A DNA stretch of 64,000 nucleotides from Flavobacterium sp. IB48 (GCF_016405855.1 NZ_JAEFCA010000012.1:16286-80285), one strand, 5' to 3'. Shown: positions 49,719 through 59,148, numbered from the stretch's first letter. A program made the numbers and translations. The notes: a model not told the origin generated them from the letters alone.

Positions 49719-52136
49719 ATGAAATTAAAATTCTTTCTGTTTGCGTTATTAGGTATAATCGCAACTGCACAAGCCCAGAATACTGGAAGTATTTCTGGAA
49801 AAATTACAGAAAAGTCGAACAACGCGCCGATTTCTTATGCAACTGTTTCGCTTAAAGAAAATGGAAAAGTAGTTTCTGGAGTAAATACAGATGACAACGG
49901 AGACTTTTCATTTAAAAACATTGCTTTAAAAAATTACACAATAGAAATTCAATATATCGGATTCAAGAAATATATTGGTTCTGTAATTTTAAGCGAAAAC
50001 AGAAAAACAGCAACCGTAAATGTTGCTCTTGAAGAAGAAGCGACTCAGTTAAAAGGTGTAAATATAGTTGCTGAACGTTCAACAATTGAACAAAAAATTG
50101 ATCGTAAAGTAATTACTGTTGGTAAAGATTTAACAACTGCTGGAGCTTCTGCATCTGACATTATGAGCAATATTCCATCTGTAAATGTAGATCAGGACGG
50201 AAAACTTTCGCTTCGCGGAAATGACAATGTACGTGTATTAATTGACGGCCGTCCATCGAACATTGATCCTGCTCAATTATTGAAACAAATTCCATCAACT
50301 TCTATCAAAAAAATTGAGTTAATTACAAACCCAAGTGCAAAATACAATCCAGAAGGAATGTCTGGAATTATTAATATTGTATTGCATAAAAGTGCAAACA
50401 CTGGTTTTAACGGAAGCTATAGCGGAGGTATTACTTTTGGCGAAACGGCAAAATACAATCAATCGCTTGATTTGAACTACAAAACTGGAAAAGTAAACTT
50501 CTTTGGAAATGGAGGACAAAACTTTGGAACGTATTATAACAAAGGTAGAATCTTAAGATTGGATCAGGATGTAGAACAAAATTTGAAAATTTCTAACGAA
50601 AATGATAATTACTTATACAAGTTAGGAATGGATTATTTAATTAATGACAAAAACACTTTGTCTTTCTATACCAATCAAAATAAATCAACTGGAAACGGAA
50701 ATGTAATTACTAATATCGATTACAACAATGGCGATCCAGATATTTTAAACATTTACCAAAATTCACTTTACAAAGGGCCAACAAAAACTGGAACTTACAA
50801 TTTGGCATACAAACATATTTTCAAAAAAGAAGGACATACTTTAGATTTTGAAGGTAATTACAGTGATACGAAATCAGACCAAAATGCAAGTTTTGATACT
50901 AATACAACAAGACCTGATAACACTTCAAATAGTGTAATTTATAGCGATCAAATTGGTGATCAAAGAAAATTGAGCACAATAAATGTTGATTATGTAAATC
51001 CATTAAATGACAAAACCACGCTTGAAGCTGGTGCAGAAGCTAGAATTACTAGAACAAATAATGATTATAATACTGGTAATCCTTTAGTTCCTGTTGACGA
51101 AAGAGTTTCAAATTATACTTACGATACTGATATTTATTCGGCTTATGTGACTTTTGGTCAAAAATTCAAAAAATTCAGTTACCAATTAGGAACTCGTTTT
51201 GAGAGTTATAAAGTTCAAGCAAATTTAAACCACGGCCAAGATAAATTTAATGATGATTATATTACTTTATATCCATCAGCTTATTTGACATATAATTTGA
51301 ATGAAAAGAATGTTCTTCAATTTAGCTATAGCCGTCGTGTTGACCGTCCAAGTATAGAGCAAACTAAACCAATTCGTGAATTCTCAACTCCATTAGTAAC
51401 TTCATATGGAAATCCTGAATTAAGACCTCAGTTTACAAATTCGGTAGAGGTTAATTATACTAAAACACTTGAAAAAGGAAGTGTTACTGCAGGTGTTTAT
51501 GTAAGAAGCATTAATGATCAAATAAGCAGAACATTGAGTCCAGATCCAAATGATCCGTCTGGATACAAACAAATCTTGAGCTATACAAATTATGATCACA
51601 ATAGTGCTTATGGTTTTGATGTTTCGTTAAATTATAAATTGACAAAATGGTGGGATATTCAACCGTCTATCGACTTTTCGAGCATTAAACAACAAGGTAT
51701 TGTATTTGAATTTGATCCAGCAACTAGCACAAGTTCACCTCTTGAACGTAGCGTAACAACTACAGCTTTTAACGCTCGTATGAACTCTAACTTTAAACCT
51801 ACAAAACGCTTAAGTTTCTTGCTATTTGGTTTTTACAGAGGACCTGTTGAAGATGTTCAGCAAAATCGACATGAAATGTACAAAATGGATATTGGTTCGC
51901 GTTACACATTGCTAGACAACAAAATGAACATTAGTGTACGTTTTAATGATGTTTTCAAGACAATGAAATATGCTTTTGATGGAATTTATCCTTATCCTCA
52001 AACAGGTCAGTTTTCTTGGGAAAGCAGAACGGTTTATTTAGGTTTGACTTACAACTTTGGAGGAGGAAAAATCAAAAACTTACAGCGTAAACAAAGAGAA
52101 GATAATACTAATAAAGGTGGGGGTGGAATGTTCTAA
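49719..52136 (+). CDS. Outer-membrane beta-barrel receptor with carboxypeptidase-like domain
   Basis: 805 residues. Signal peptide ending QAQ, then a carboxypeptidase D regulatory-like domain (residues 22-105, GSISGKITEKSNNAPISYATVSLKENG), a TonB plug-like domain (about 120-220, DIMSNIPSVNVDQDGKLSLRGNDNVRVLIDGRP) and an OMP_b-brl_3-type barrel to the end. A Gly-rich tail (NKGGGGMF) follows the last strand. Such proteins import or export unknown ligands; no SusD partner or regulator is adjacent, so it is not a SusCD pair. Confidence 0.9.
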   Translation: MKLKFFLFALLGIIATAQAQNTGSISGKITEKSNNAPISYATVSLKENGKVVSGVNTDDNGDFSFKNIALKNYTIEIQYIGFKKYIGSVILSENRKTATVNVALEEEATQLKGVNIVAERSTIEQKIDRKVITVGKDLTTAGASASDIMSNIPSVNVDQDGKLSLRGNDNVRVLIDGRPSNIDPAQLLKQIPSTSIKKIELITNPSAKYNPEGMSGIINIVLHKSANTGFNGSYSGGITFGETAKYNQSLDLNYKTGKVNFFGNGGQNFGTYYNKGRILRLDQDVEQNLKISNENDNYLYKLGMDYLINDKNTLSFYTNQNKSTGNGNVITNIDYNNGDPDILNIYQNSLYKGPTKTGTYNLAYKHIFKKEGHTLDFEGNYSDTKSDQNASFDTNTTRPDNTSNSVIYSDQIGDQRKLSTINVDYVNPLNDKTTLEAGAEARITRTNNDYNTGNPLVPVDERVSNYTYDTDIYSAYVTFGQKFKKFSYQLGTRFESYKVQANLNHGQDKFNDDYITLYPSAYLTYNLNEKNVLQFSYSRRVDRPSIEQTKPIREFSTPLVTSYGNPELRPQFTNSVEVNYTKTLEKGSVTAGVYVRSINDQISRTLSPDPNDPSGYKQILSYTNYDHNSAYGFDVSLNYKLTKWWDIQPSIDFSSIKQQGIVFEFDPATSTSSPLERSVTTTAFNARMNSNFKPTKRLSFLLFGFYRGPVEDVQQNRHEMYKMDIGSRYTLLDNKMNISVRFNDVFKTMKYAFDGIYPYPQTGQFSWESRTVYLGLTYNFGGGKIKNLQRKQREDNTNKGGGGMF

Positions 52137-52189
52137 TCTTACCTAAAAAGATTTTTTTTAAATAATTTTTGAATAATTTCTTGTAGAAA

Positions 52190-52224
52190 AAAAGTCTGGA
52201 GATTGCCACCTCCAGACTTTTTTT
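52190..52224. terminator. Bidirectional terminator receptor / cutC
   Basis: Stem AAAGTCTGGAG / CTCCAGACTTT (52191-52201 with 52210-52220) between convergent genes, A-rich to the left and T-rich to the right. Confidence 0.88.
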
Positions 52225-52236
52225 GTTTTATTAAAC

Positions 52237-52908
52237 TTATAAAAAATTACACAGTTCTTTTATTTCTTCTGGATTTGCAGTTTCAGAATTATCTGTAATT
52301 GCTGAAGAATGATAAAAAGTAAGATCTAATTTTTCTTGCAGCAATTTGATGTTGGAAGACCGTAAACCACCACCTGGCATAATTTCTATTCGATCGCCTG
52401 CCAACTCCTGAAGCCTTTCTAAAGCCAAAATTCCTTCTTCGACACTTACGCCTTGACCAGAAGTCAAAATGGTTTTAAAACCACAGTCTATGATAGATTC
52501 TAGTGACTTTTCTGGATTTTTAACCACATCAAAGGCCCGATGAAAAGTACATGAAAGCGGATGCGCTAAATGAACCAATTCTTTATTCTGCTTTTTATTT
52601 ATTTTTCCGTTTTCTTTTAAAATTCCGAAAACAAAACCGTCAACCCCTAGTTTTTTATATTGTTTTATGTCTTGTTTCATTTCTGTGAGTTCTTCATCAG
52701 AATAAACAAAATCTCCACCGCGAGGCCTAATGATAACATGCATTTTTATATTTATACTTTCGCGAACTTTTACTACCAAAATAGAATTTGGAGTAGTTCC
52801 TCCCAGTTTCATATTTTCACATAGCTCAATTCTATCTGCACCGTTTGCCTGAGCAATCAATGCCGATTCATAATTAAAACAAGCTATTTCTAGTTGATTT
52901 TTTTTCAT
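52237..52908 (-). CDS. cutC: CutC family protein
   Basis: 223 residues. TIM-barrel protein: EIACFNYESALIAQANGADRIELCENMKLGGTTPN, VIIRPRGGDFVYSDEE, GVDGFVFGIL, TFHRAFDVV and RIEIMPGGGLRSSNIKLL. All conserved blocks of the CutC family are present. It was once linked to copper homeostasis, but later work questions that and the reaction is unknown. Convergent with the receptor gene. Confidence 0.93.
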   Translation of the reverse strand: MKKNQLEIACFNYESALIAQANGADRIELCENMKLGGTTPNSILVVKVRESINIKMHVIIRPRGGDFVYSDEELTEMKQDIKQYKKLGVDGFVFGILKENGKINKKQNKELVHLAHPLSCTFHRAFDVVKNPEKSLESIIDCGFKTILTSGQGVSVEEGILALERLQELAGDRIEIMPGGGLRSSNIKLLQEKLDLTFYHSSAITDNSETANPEEIKELCNFL

Positions 52909-52978
52909 TTTGATTTTATTAAAAGGGCTTCTATTTCACTCAGCCTCAAAAACTTTAAAACAATTAAGTTCAATCTTT

Positions 52979-53044
52979 GTCACCCTGAGCGGAGTCGAAG
53001 GGCGCTCCTATTGGAACGTGGGCTTCGACTCCGCTCAGCCTGAC
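52979..53044. repeat. REP-like palindrome, left of GIY-YIG gene
   Basis: Arms 52979-53000 and 53023-53044 (22 bases each) pair with 2 mismatches; the right arm is CTTCGACTCCGCTCAGCC plus TGAC. It is GC-rich compared with the surrounding DNA. The right half continues into the direct repeat described at 53483-53518. Confidence 0.75.
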
Positions 53045-53046
53045 AA
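53011..53046. repeat. 36-nt direct repeat, left copy
   Basis: 35 of 36 bases match 53483-53518 in the same orientation, so the two copies frame the GIY-YIG gene (53090-53413). Confidence 0.75.
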
Positions 53047-53089
53047 GTCGCTTGTATTCTACTGAGCAAAATCGACTGCTAATTTACTA

Positions 53090-53413
53090 TTAAACATCCT
53101 TTTTATTAAAATTTTCATGAGTTGTTTTATTCAAACATTGAGAAAGTTTTTTCAAGTCCTCCCATTTATCTTTTATTATAGCTTCTTTCTTTTTTCTGCT
53201 CCAGCCTTTTACTTGCTTTTCAAATGCGATAGCTTGGATAACATCATTAAACTCAGTGCAAAACACTAACTCTAAAGGTCTTTTTTCAAAAGTATAACTT
53301 TCTTTATTCAAGCCATAATTATGTTCATTTAGTCTCCTATTTATATCATTTGTCATTCCTGTGTAATAACTTCCATCGGAGCATTTCAAAATATAAACGT
53401 AATATCTTTTCAT
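53090..53413 (-). CDS. Single-domain GIY-YIG nuclease
   Basis: 107 residues from ATG 53413; the in-frame TTG at 53428 adds only a weak extension. The GIY-YIG core is YYVYILKCSDGSYYTGMTNDINRRLNEHN (the YVYIL and YTG pair, with the Arg in INRRL), followed by LVFCTEFNDVIQAIAFEKQVKGWSRKKKEAII with the metal-binding Glu in AFEKQ. This matches the UPF0213-type small proteins, not the UvrC fusion. The family's cellular role is unclear. It lies between two direct copies of a REP-like sequence; see findings. Confidence 0.93.
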   Translation of the reverse strand: MKRYYVYILKCSDGSYYTGMTNDINRRLNEHNYGLNKESYTFEKRPLELVFCTEFNDVIQAIAFEKQVKGWSRKKKEAIIKDKWEDLKKLSQCLNKTTHENFNKKDV

Positions 53414-53482
53414 AGTTTTTATTTTCAAAAAAAATAAAAGTAAGAAATTTAATTCAAATCATTAAATAAAAGAACGTGCCAA

Positions 53483-53518
53483 TTGGAATGTGGGCTTCGA
53501 CTCCGCTCAGCCTGACAA
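53483..53518. repeat. 36-nt direct repeat, right copy
   Basis: One mismatch to 53011-53046, same orientation. This copy has no pairing left arm, so it is a solo half element. Confidence 0.75.
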
Positions 53519-53531
53519 ATCTGTATAAAAA

Positions 53532-53557
53532 AACCTGCTCCTAATAAGAAGCAGGTT
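53532..53557 (-). terminator. Terminator after fabH
   Basis: Stem AACCTGCT / AGCAGGTT (53532-53539 with 53550-53557), with an A-run to the left for the minus-strand transcript. Confidence 0.7.
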
Positions 53558-53583
53558 CTAAATATAATGTAAGATGAATTAAT

Positions 53584-54591
53584 TTACCATTTAATAATAG
53601 CGCTTGCCCAAGTAAATCCACTTCCGAAGGCTGCTAAAACTACAGTATCGCCAGATTTGATTTTTCCTTCTTCCCAAGCTTCAGTTAAAGCAATCGGAAT
53701 AGATGCAGCTGTTGTATTTCCGTATTTCTGAATATTATTATGAACTTGATCGTCTGTCAATTTGAATTTATTTTGAATAAACTGCGAAATTCTCAAGTTT
53801 GCTTGATGCGGAATCAACATATCGATATCTGAAACCTGAAGACCATTTGCTTCTAATCCTTCATTGATTACTTCTGCAAAACGAACTACAGCATTTTTAA
53901 ATACAAACTGCCCATTCATATAAGGATAATAACTTTCGTCATTCGGATCATTATCTGCAATAATGTCTGTTACCCAACGCGCTCCCATTCCTGGTGCTTG
54001 CAATGCTAATTCTTCAGCATGCTGGCCTTCAGAATGTAAATGTGTAGATAAAATTCCTTTTGTTACATCTTCTTCACGGCTTAAAACTGCTGCTCCTGCT
54101 CCATCACCAAAAATTACAGAAACTCCACGTCCGCGAGTTGTCATGTCTAATCCTGTAGAATGAACCTCAGAACCAATTACCAAAATATTTTTATACATTC
54201 CGGTTTTGATATATTGATCTGCAACAGAAATTGCGTAAACAAATCCTGAGCATTGATTTCTAACATCTAATGCACCAACTGTTTTTAGACCTAAATCTCT
54301 TTGAACCAAAACACCTGGGCCTGGAAAATAATAATCTGGGCTTAAGGTAGCAAAAACTACAAAATCAATATCTTCTTTGGCTACACCAGAACGCTCGATT
54401 GCAATTTTAGCTGCTTTTACTCCCATTGAAGTCGTAGTGTCTTCTCCACGGATAATGTGTCTTCTTTCTTGAATTCCTGTTCTTTCCTGAATCCACTCGT
54501 CATTAGTATCCATGATCTTAGACAAATCATCGTTAGTCACCACATTAGAAGGAACATAATATCCTAAACCAGCTATTTTTGAATGATACAT
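53584..54591 (-). CDS. fabH: 3-oxoacyl-ACP synthase III
   Basis: 335 residues. Starts fatty acid synthesis by condensing acyl-CoA with malonyl-ACP. The catalytic Cys114 lies in VRNQCSGFVYAI, the His in MLIPHQANLRI and the Asn in YGNTTAASIPIAL. The N terminus (MYHSKIAGLGYYVPSNVVTNDDLSKIMDTNDEWI) and GSGFTWASAIIKW end are typical. Alone here, not in a fab cluster. Many Flavobacteria carry several KAS III paralogues, so its acyl preference is unknown. Confidence 0.93.
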   Translation of the reverse strand: MYHSKIAGLGYYVPSNVVTNDDLSKIMDTNDEWIQERTGIQERRHIIRGEDTTTSMGVKAAKIAIERSGVAKEDIDFVVFATLSPDYYFPGPGVLVQRDLGLKTVGALDVRNQCSGFVYAISVADQYIKTGMYKNILVIGSEVHSTGLDMTTRGRGVSVIFGDGAGAAVLSREEDVTKGILSTHLHSEGQHAEELALQAPGMGARWVTDIIADNDPNDESYYPYMNGQFVFKNAVVRFAEVINEGLEANGLQVSDIDMLIPHQANLRISQFIQNKFKLTDDQVHNNIQKYGNTTAASIPIALTEAWEEGKIKSGDTVVLAAFGSGFTWASAIIKW

Positions 54592-54623
54592 AATCTATTA
54601 TTATTTATTAAAAAATTGGATTG

Positions 54624-54631
54624 CAAATTTA
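54624..54631 (-). promoter_or_regulatory. -7 box for fabH
   Basis: TAAATTTG on the minus strand, 32 bp from the fabH start. A TTTG lies 24 bp further upstream (54656-54659), slightly beyond the usual spacing. Confidence 0.4.
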
Positions 54632-54854
54632 CGCATACTTTAAAATATACGTACACAAAATACTATTTTTTTCGTTATTAGCAATTTAATATATTTTAAT
54701 TCTAAAGCAACTTATAATCATTTACTTCTTGAAAAGGCAATTTTCGGACATAAATATTGAAAAAAATGAAAAATCAGATACAAGTTGTAACAAGACAAAA
54801 GTATATTAGACAAACATTTTGAATACCATTTTATAAACTCATAAAATTAAAACT

Positions 54855-57266
54855 ATGAAATTAAAGGTTACGCTGTTTTTATTTTTAAACATAAGCTTTT
54901 TCTCTTTTGCTCAAGAGAATCTAGTTTATCAAAAACCTTCGAAATCTATTTTAGATTTGGCAGATTACCAAAGGCCTCCTTCGGTATCTATGGATACAAA
55001 AAAAGAGAACATGCTCTTAATGTATCGCAATACTTATAAAACGCTAGAAGATCTAAATCAAGACGAAGTTAAACTGGCAGGTTTAAGAATTAATCCTGTT
55101 ACTAATATTTCAAGCACAGCAACTTACTTGATCAATCTTAAACTAAGAAAAATAAGTGGAAAGGAAGAAATTCAAGTTAAAGGCTTACCTGAGAATCCGA
55201 AAATAACAAATATTCTTTGGTCACCAAACGACAAAAAAATCTTATTCTCTCATACTACAAATTCGGGTGTTGAACTTTGGGTTTTGGATGTGGCAACTGC
55301 CCAAGCAACAAAACTTACAGAGGCTAGAGTAAATGCAAACCTTGGAAATCCGTTTAACTGGTTTTTGGATAGTGAAACTATATTAGTAAAAATGCTTCCT
55401 AAAAACAGACAGCCACTTTTGGATTCTAAAAAAGATTTGCCTACTGGGCCAATTATTTCAAATACTTCGGGAGAAAAATCTCAAAACAGAACGTATCCAG
55501 ATATGTTGAAAAACAAAAACGACGAAACTAATTTTGAAAACTGCATAACTTCTGAATTATACAAAGTAAAACTAAATGGTGATGCTGTTTTGTATAAAGA
55601 TGCCGCTATGTTTGCTGGAGAAAGAATCTCACCAGATGGTAATTACATTATGCTTACTACCATTCAAAAACCATTTTCTTATGTAGTTCCTCTGAATAGA
55701 TTTCCATTCAAAACCGTTGTTTACGATTTAAGCGGAAGAGAAATTAAAACGGTAAACGAGGTTCCTTTAAACGAAATTATGCCAAAAGGTTTTATGGCTG
55801 TTCGAAAAGGAAAAAGAGAAATGGCTTGGAGAAACGATAAACCTGCGACATTATCGTATGTTGTAGCTTTAGACGAAGGAGATCCTGCCAACAAAGTTGA
55901 TTTTAGAGATGAAGTTTTTCTTTGGGATGCACCTTTTGACAAAGAAGCAACATCATTGGCAAAAACACCACAACGTTTTAGTGACATTACTTGGGGAAAT
56001 GATAATTTAGCAGTCCTTTCAGAAGAATGGTATGATACGAGAAACACCAAAACATTTTTGATTAATCCTTCAAATCCAAATCAACAGCCAAAATTAATCA
56101 CAGACAGAAATTCTCAAGATGTTTATTCTGATCCTGGAGTTTTTGAAACAAGAAAAAATGCCTACAACAAATATGTTTTAGCTATCGAAAAAAATAACCT
56201 TTACAGAATTGGCGAGGGTTATACCAAAAATGGACAATTCCCTTTTGTTGACGAATTCAATCTGGAAACTTTAAAATCAAAGCGCATTTATACTTCTCCA
56301 TACAAAGATAAAAAAGAAGATATTTTAGAAATTGAAGATTTTAAGTCTGGAAAAGTCTTAGTTATGATTCAGTCAAAAACAGAATATCCGAATTACTATT
56401 TCAGAAATATTAAAAAACAAAACAGCTTAACACAAGTTACTGATTTCAAGAATCCGTTTGAAAGCATTAAAGACGTTAGCAAAGAAGTTATTAAATACAA
56501 ACGTAAGGATGGATTGGAACTTTCAGGAACTTTATATCTACCTGCTGGTTACGATAAAGCTAAAAAAGAAAAATTGCCGCTATTGATCTGGGCTTATCCA
56601 GCAGAATATAAAGATAGAAATAGCGCTTCTCAATCGACTCAAAATTCAAACGAATTCACTTTTCCTTATTACGGATCATTTGTGTATTGGGTTACAAAAG
56701 GCTATGTGGTTTTAGACGATGCCGCTTTTCCGATTATTGGAGAGGGAACTACAGAACCGAACGACAACTTTATTTCGCAATTAGTCGATAATGCAGCAGC
56801 GGCTATTGACGCTGTTGACGCTTTAGGCTATATCAATCGTAAAAAAGTAGCTGTAGGAGGACATTCGTATGGAGCCTTTATGACAGCAAACTTACTAACG
56901 CATTCTGATCTTTTTGCTTGCGGAATTGCAAGAAGTGGTGCTTACAACAGAACTCTAACACCATTCGGATTCCAATCTGAACAACGAAATTATTGGGAAG
57001 CTCCAGAAGTTTACAATGCAATGTCTCCATTTATGAATGCAGAAAAAATGAAAACTCCGATTTTATTGGTTCACGGAGAAGCAGATAACAATCCCGGAAC
57101 TTTTACTTTGCAGACAGAACGTTATTTTCAAGCATTAAAAGGTTTAGGAGCGCCTGCTAGAATGGTTATTTTGCCAAAAGAATCTCATAGCTATGTTGCT
57201 AAAGAAAACATTCTTCATTTGCTTTGGGAACAAGATCAATTCTTAGAAAAGTATCTAAAAAACTAA
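54855..57266 (+). CDS. S9 family prolyl oligopeptidase-like peptidase
   Basis: 803 residues with a signal peptide ending SFAQ. A beta-propeller-like N-terminal part (residues 30-540, with repeated WSPNDKKI and ITWGNDNLAVL-type blades) is followed by an alpha/beta hydrolase domain. The nucleophile is Ser671 in GGHSYGAFMT, with Asp744 in GEADNNPGT and His778 in ESHSYV. It resembles secreted glutamyl or dipeptidyl peptidases of Bacteroidota; the exact cleavage specificity cannot be read. It stands alone with its own terminator. Confidence 0.92.
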   Translation: MKLKVTLFLFLNISFFSFAQENLVYQKPSKSILDLADYQRPPSVSMDTKKENMLLMYRNTYKTLEDLNQDEVKLAGLRINPVTNISSTATYLINLKLRKISGKEEIQVKGLPENPKITNILWSPNDKKILFSHTTNSGVELWVLDVATAQATKLTEARVNANLGNPFNWFLDSETILVKMLPKNRQPLLDSKKDLPTGPIISNTSGEKSQNRTYPDMLKNKNDETNFENCITSELYKVKLNGDAVLYKDAAMFAGERISPDGNYIMLTTIQKPFSYVVPLNRFPFKTVVYDLSGREIKTVNEVPLNEIMPKGFMAVRKGKREMAWRNDKPATLSYVVALDEGDPANKVDFRDEVFLWDAPFDKEATSLAKTPQRFSDITWGNDNLAVLSEEWYDTRNTKTFLINPSNPNQQPKLITDRNSQDVYSDPGVFETRKNAYNKYVLAIEKNNLYRIGEGYTKNGQFPFVDEFNLETLKSKRIYTSPYKDKKEDILEIEDFKSGKVLVMIQSKTEYPNYYFRNIKKQNSLTQVTDFKNPFESIKDVSKEVIKYKRKDGLELSGTLYLPAGYDKAKKEKLPLLIWAYPAEYKDRNSASQSTQNSNEFTFPYYGSFVYWVTKGYVVLDDAAFPIIGEGTTEPNDNFISQLVDNAAAAIDAVDALGYINRKKVAVGGHSYGAFMTANLLTHSDLFACGIARSGAYNRTLTPFGFQSEQRNYWEAPEVYNAMSPFMNAEKMKTPILLVHGEADNNPGTFTLQTERYFQALKGLGAPARMVILPKESHSYVAKENILHLLWEQDQFLEKYLKN

Positions 57267-57289
57267 ATTCATAATTTGATTCCAAAAGT

Positions 57290-57324
57290 AAACCCGACAG
57301 ATTTTTAAAACCTGTCGGGTTTAT
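57290..57324 (+). terminator. Terminator after S9 peptidase (repeat-type hairpin)
   Basis: Stem AACCCGACAG / CTGTCGGGTT (57291-57300 with 57312-57321) followed by a T-rich tail. Related in sequence to the hairpin repeat at 34643-34675. Confidence 0.8.
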
Positions 57325-57374
57325 TATTTTAACAATTAGAAATCATATAATTTTCTAATTGACACATCCTCTAA

Positions 57375-58325
57375 TTATAAATAATTTAGTGCTAGAAAAA
57401 CTTCTTGTTCAAGCGGCAAATCTATTTCGCTTTCAAAGAAAATCAACTGTCTTTTATAAACAGTTTCAATTAAATAATGGCTTCCTCTAAAATACGTTCT
57501 CCTAATTTTTACCATTAATTTTGACTCCGAAACCATTTTAAATTGATGCGGATAAACTAGCGTTTTATGAGTCTCGTCCGGATAAGACAATAATAAATGA
57601 GTCGGAATTTCATTTACTTCTCCAAACAAAGAAGCCACGTACTTAACCTTTGGATCTTCGTATATTTTTGAAGGATCATCTTTTACCAATACTTCTCCAT
57701 TTCTCATTACTATTGCTTGATCTGCAAAAGACAAAGCATCTGTACTATCGTGCGTTGCAATAATACAAGTAATTCCTTTTTGCTTTAGGTAACGGAATAA
57801 ATTACGGCGCAAAGCATTTTTTCTAAAAGCATCAATCTGACTAAATGGCTCGTCTAACAAAATCACTTCTGGCTCTAAAGCCAAAACTCGAACCAAAGCA
57901 ACTCTTTGTTGCTGTCCTCCGCTTAAGAATTTGGTCTTAACATTGGCAAACTGATCCATTTCTACCATCTCTAGCAATTCCTGAACACGAAGTTTTTTCA
58001 TGTTTGCAAAACCATTAGATAAAAACTTGCCCACGTTTTCTGCAACCGTTTCATATGGAGACAAATCAAAATCTTGTGCCAAATATTTCATATAAGGCAT
58101 TCCTGGAATCAAATTAAATTTTGGTCCCAAGATAGGTTTATCACCATAAAAAATGTTTCCCTCGTTCAAATCATATAGTCCATATATAAGCTTGAGCAGT
58201 GTGCTTTTTCCGCAACCACTCTCGCCAATAATGGCAACGTTCTGACCTTTTTCAATAGAAAAGGAAATATTTTTTATAACGGGGCTTTCGGTGTACGAAA
58301 AAGATATATTTTGAATGTCAAGCAT
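57375..58325 (-). CDS. ABC transporter ATP-binding protein
   Basis: 316 residues. Walker A is GESGCGKST (residues about 35-43), the Q-loop region is YLAQDFDL, the signature is LSGGQQQRVA and Walker B is VILLDEPFSQ, with the switch His in IIATHDSTDAL. After residue 230 a C-terminal domain of about 75 residues (TYFRGSHYLIETVYKRQLIFFE) looks like the TOBE-type regulatory domain of PotA/CysA-type importers. No permease or substrate-binding protein is nearby, so the transported substrate is unknown. Confidence 0.9.
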   Translation of the reverse strand: MLDIQNISFSYTESPVIKNISFSIEKGQNVAIIGESGCGKSTLLKLIYGLYDLNEGNIFYGDKPILGPKFNLIPGMPYMKYLAQDFDLSPYETVAENVGKFLSNGFANMKKLRVQELLEMVEMDQFANVKTKFLSGGQQQRVALVRVLALEPEVILLDEPFSQIDAFRKNALRRNLFRYLKQKGITCIIATHDSTDALSFADQAIVMRNGEVLVKDDPSKIYEDPKVKYVASLFGEVNEIPTHLLLSYPDETHKTLVYPHQFKMVSESKLMVKIRRTYFRGSHYLIETVYKRQLIFFESEIDLPLEQEVFLALNYL

Positions 58326-58373
58326 GAGTTGTAATATGAGACGTCAAATTTACAATGTTTAATTTCTAAAGTC

Positions 58374-58411
58374 AAAAAAAAGCTGCTTCAATTATTGAAA
58401 CAGCTTTTTTT
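58374..58411 (-). terminator. Terminator after the OmpA-like gene
   Basis: AAGCTG(C)TTCAA / TTGAA(A)CAGCTT stem with one mismatch (58380-58405); the A-run at 58374-58380 gives the minus-strand U-tract. Confidence 0.75.
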
Positions 58412-58433
58412 ATGATTTATTTTAATTAGAAAG

Positions 58434-59129
58434 TTATTTTCCAGCTTCTGCTTTAGCATCGTTTACCATTTTGTCGTTTGCTGTAATTGAGAATTCAACA
58501 CGACGGTTTTGCGCTCTTCCCTCTGGAGTATCATTTGTTGCAATTGGATCAGCGATTCCTAAACCTGAAGTTTTGAAACGGCTTGCTTTTAATCCTTTTG
58601 AAACTAAATACGCTTGCACAGAAGCAGCTCTTTGTCCTGAAAGCGTTAAGTTATACTCTGGTTTTCCAGTGTTATCTGTGTAACCAAAAATTTGAATATC
58701 TGTATCTCCATACTCATTAAATACAGGAACCAGTTTATCCAAATTAGCTTTTGCTTGAGATGTCAAAGTTGATTTGTTAGTATCAAAACGCACTGCATTT
58801 TCATTCAATGTCAAGTGAATTCCTTCTCCAACTCTTTCAACAGAAGCACCTGGCAAAGCTTGATCAATTTCACGAGCTTGTTTATCCATTTTGTTTCCGA
58901 TCAATGCTCCAGTTCCACCACCTACAGCAGCTCCAATTGCAGCACCTAAAGCAGCGTTTCCGCCTCGACCGATATTATTTCCTAATACAGCACCAATTAC
59001 ACCTCCTGCAACTGCACCAATTCCGGCTCCTTTTTGTGTATTATTTGCGTTTTTTACCGAATCACAGCTTGTAAAAAAACTAGCTATAACCATTAAACTA
59101 CTTAAACCTAAAACCGTTATCTTTCTCAT
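58434..59129 (-). CDS. OmpA-family peptidoglycan-binding lipoprotein
   Basis: 231 residues. The lipoprotein signal ends at Cys in SFFTSC. A Gly-zipper region (residues about 35-80, GAGIGAVAGGVIGAVLGNNIGRGG, then AALGAAIGAAVGGGTGALIG) precedes the OmpA-like domain (about 105-220) with IFGYTDNTGKPEYNLTLSGQRAASVQAYL and the peptidoglycan-binding NDTPEGRAQNRRVEF. It anchors outer membrane to peptidoglycan. It lies 19 bp downstream of the lipocalin-like gene, probably cotranscribed. Confidence 0.9.
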   Translation of the reverse strand: MRKITVLGLSSLMVIASFFTSCDSVKNANNTQKGAGIGAVAGGVIGAVLGNNIGRGGNAALGAAIGAAVGGGTGALIGNKMDKQAREIDQALPGASVERVGEGIHLTLNENAVRFDTNKSTLTSQAKANLDKLVPVFNEYGDTDIQIFGYTDNTGKPEYNLTLSGQRAASVQAYLVSKGLKASRFKTSGLGIADPIATNDTPEGRAQNRRVEFSITANDKMVNDAKAEAGK

Positions 59130-59148
59130 TTTCTATATCTTTAAAATA

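Noticed and set aside
52979..53518. A CRISPR-like array at the GIY-YIG repeats
   Set aside because: Only two copies, separated by a gene, without regular spacers; no cas genes in the window.
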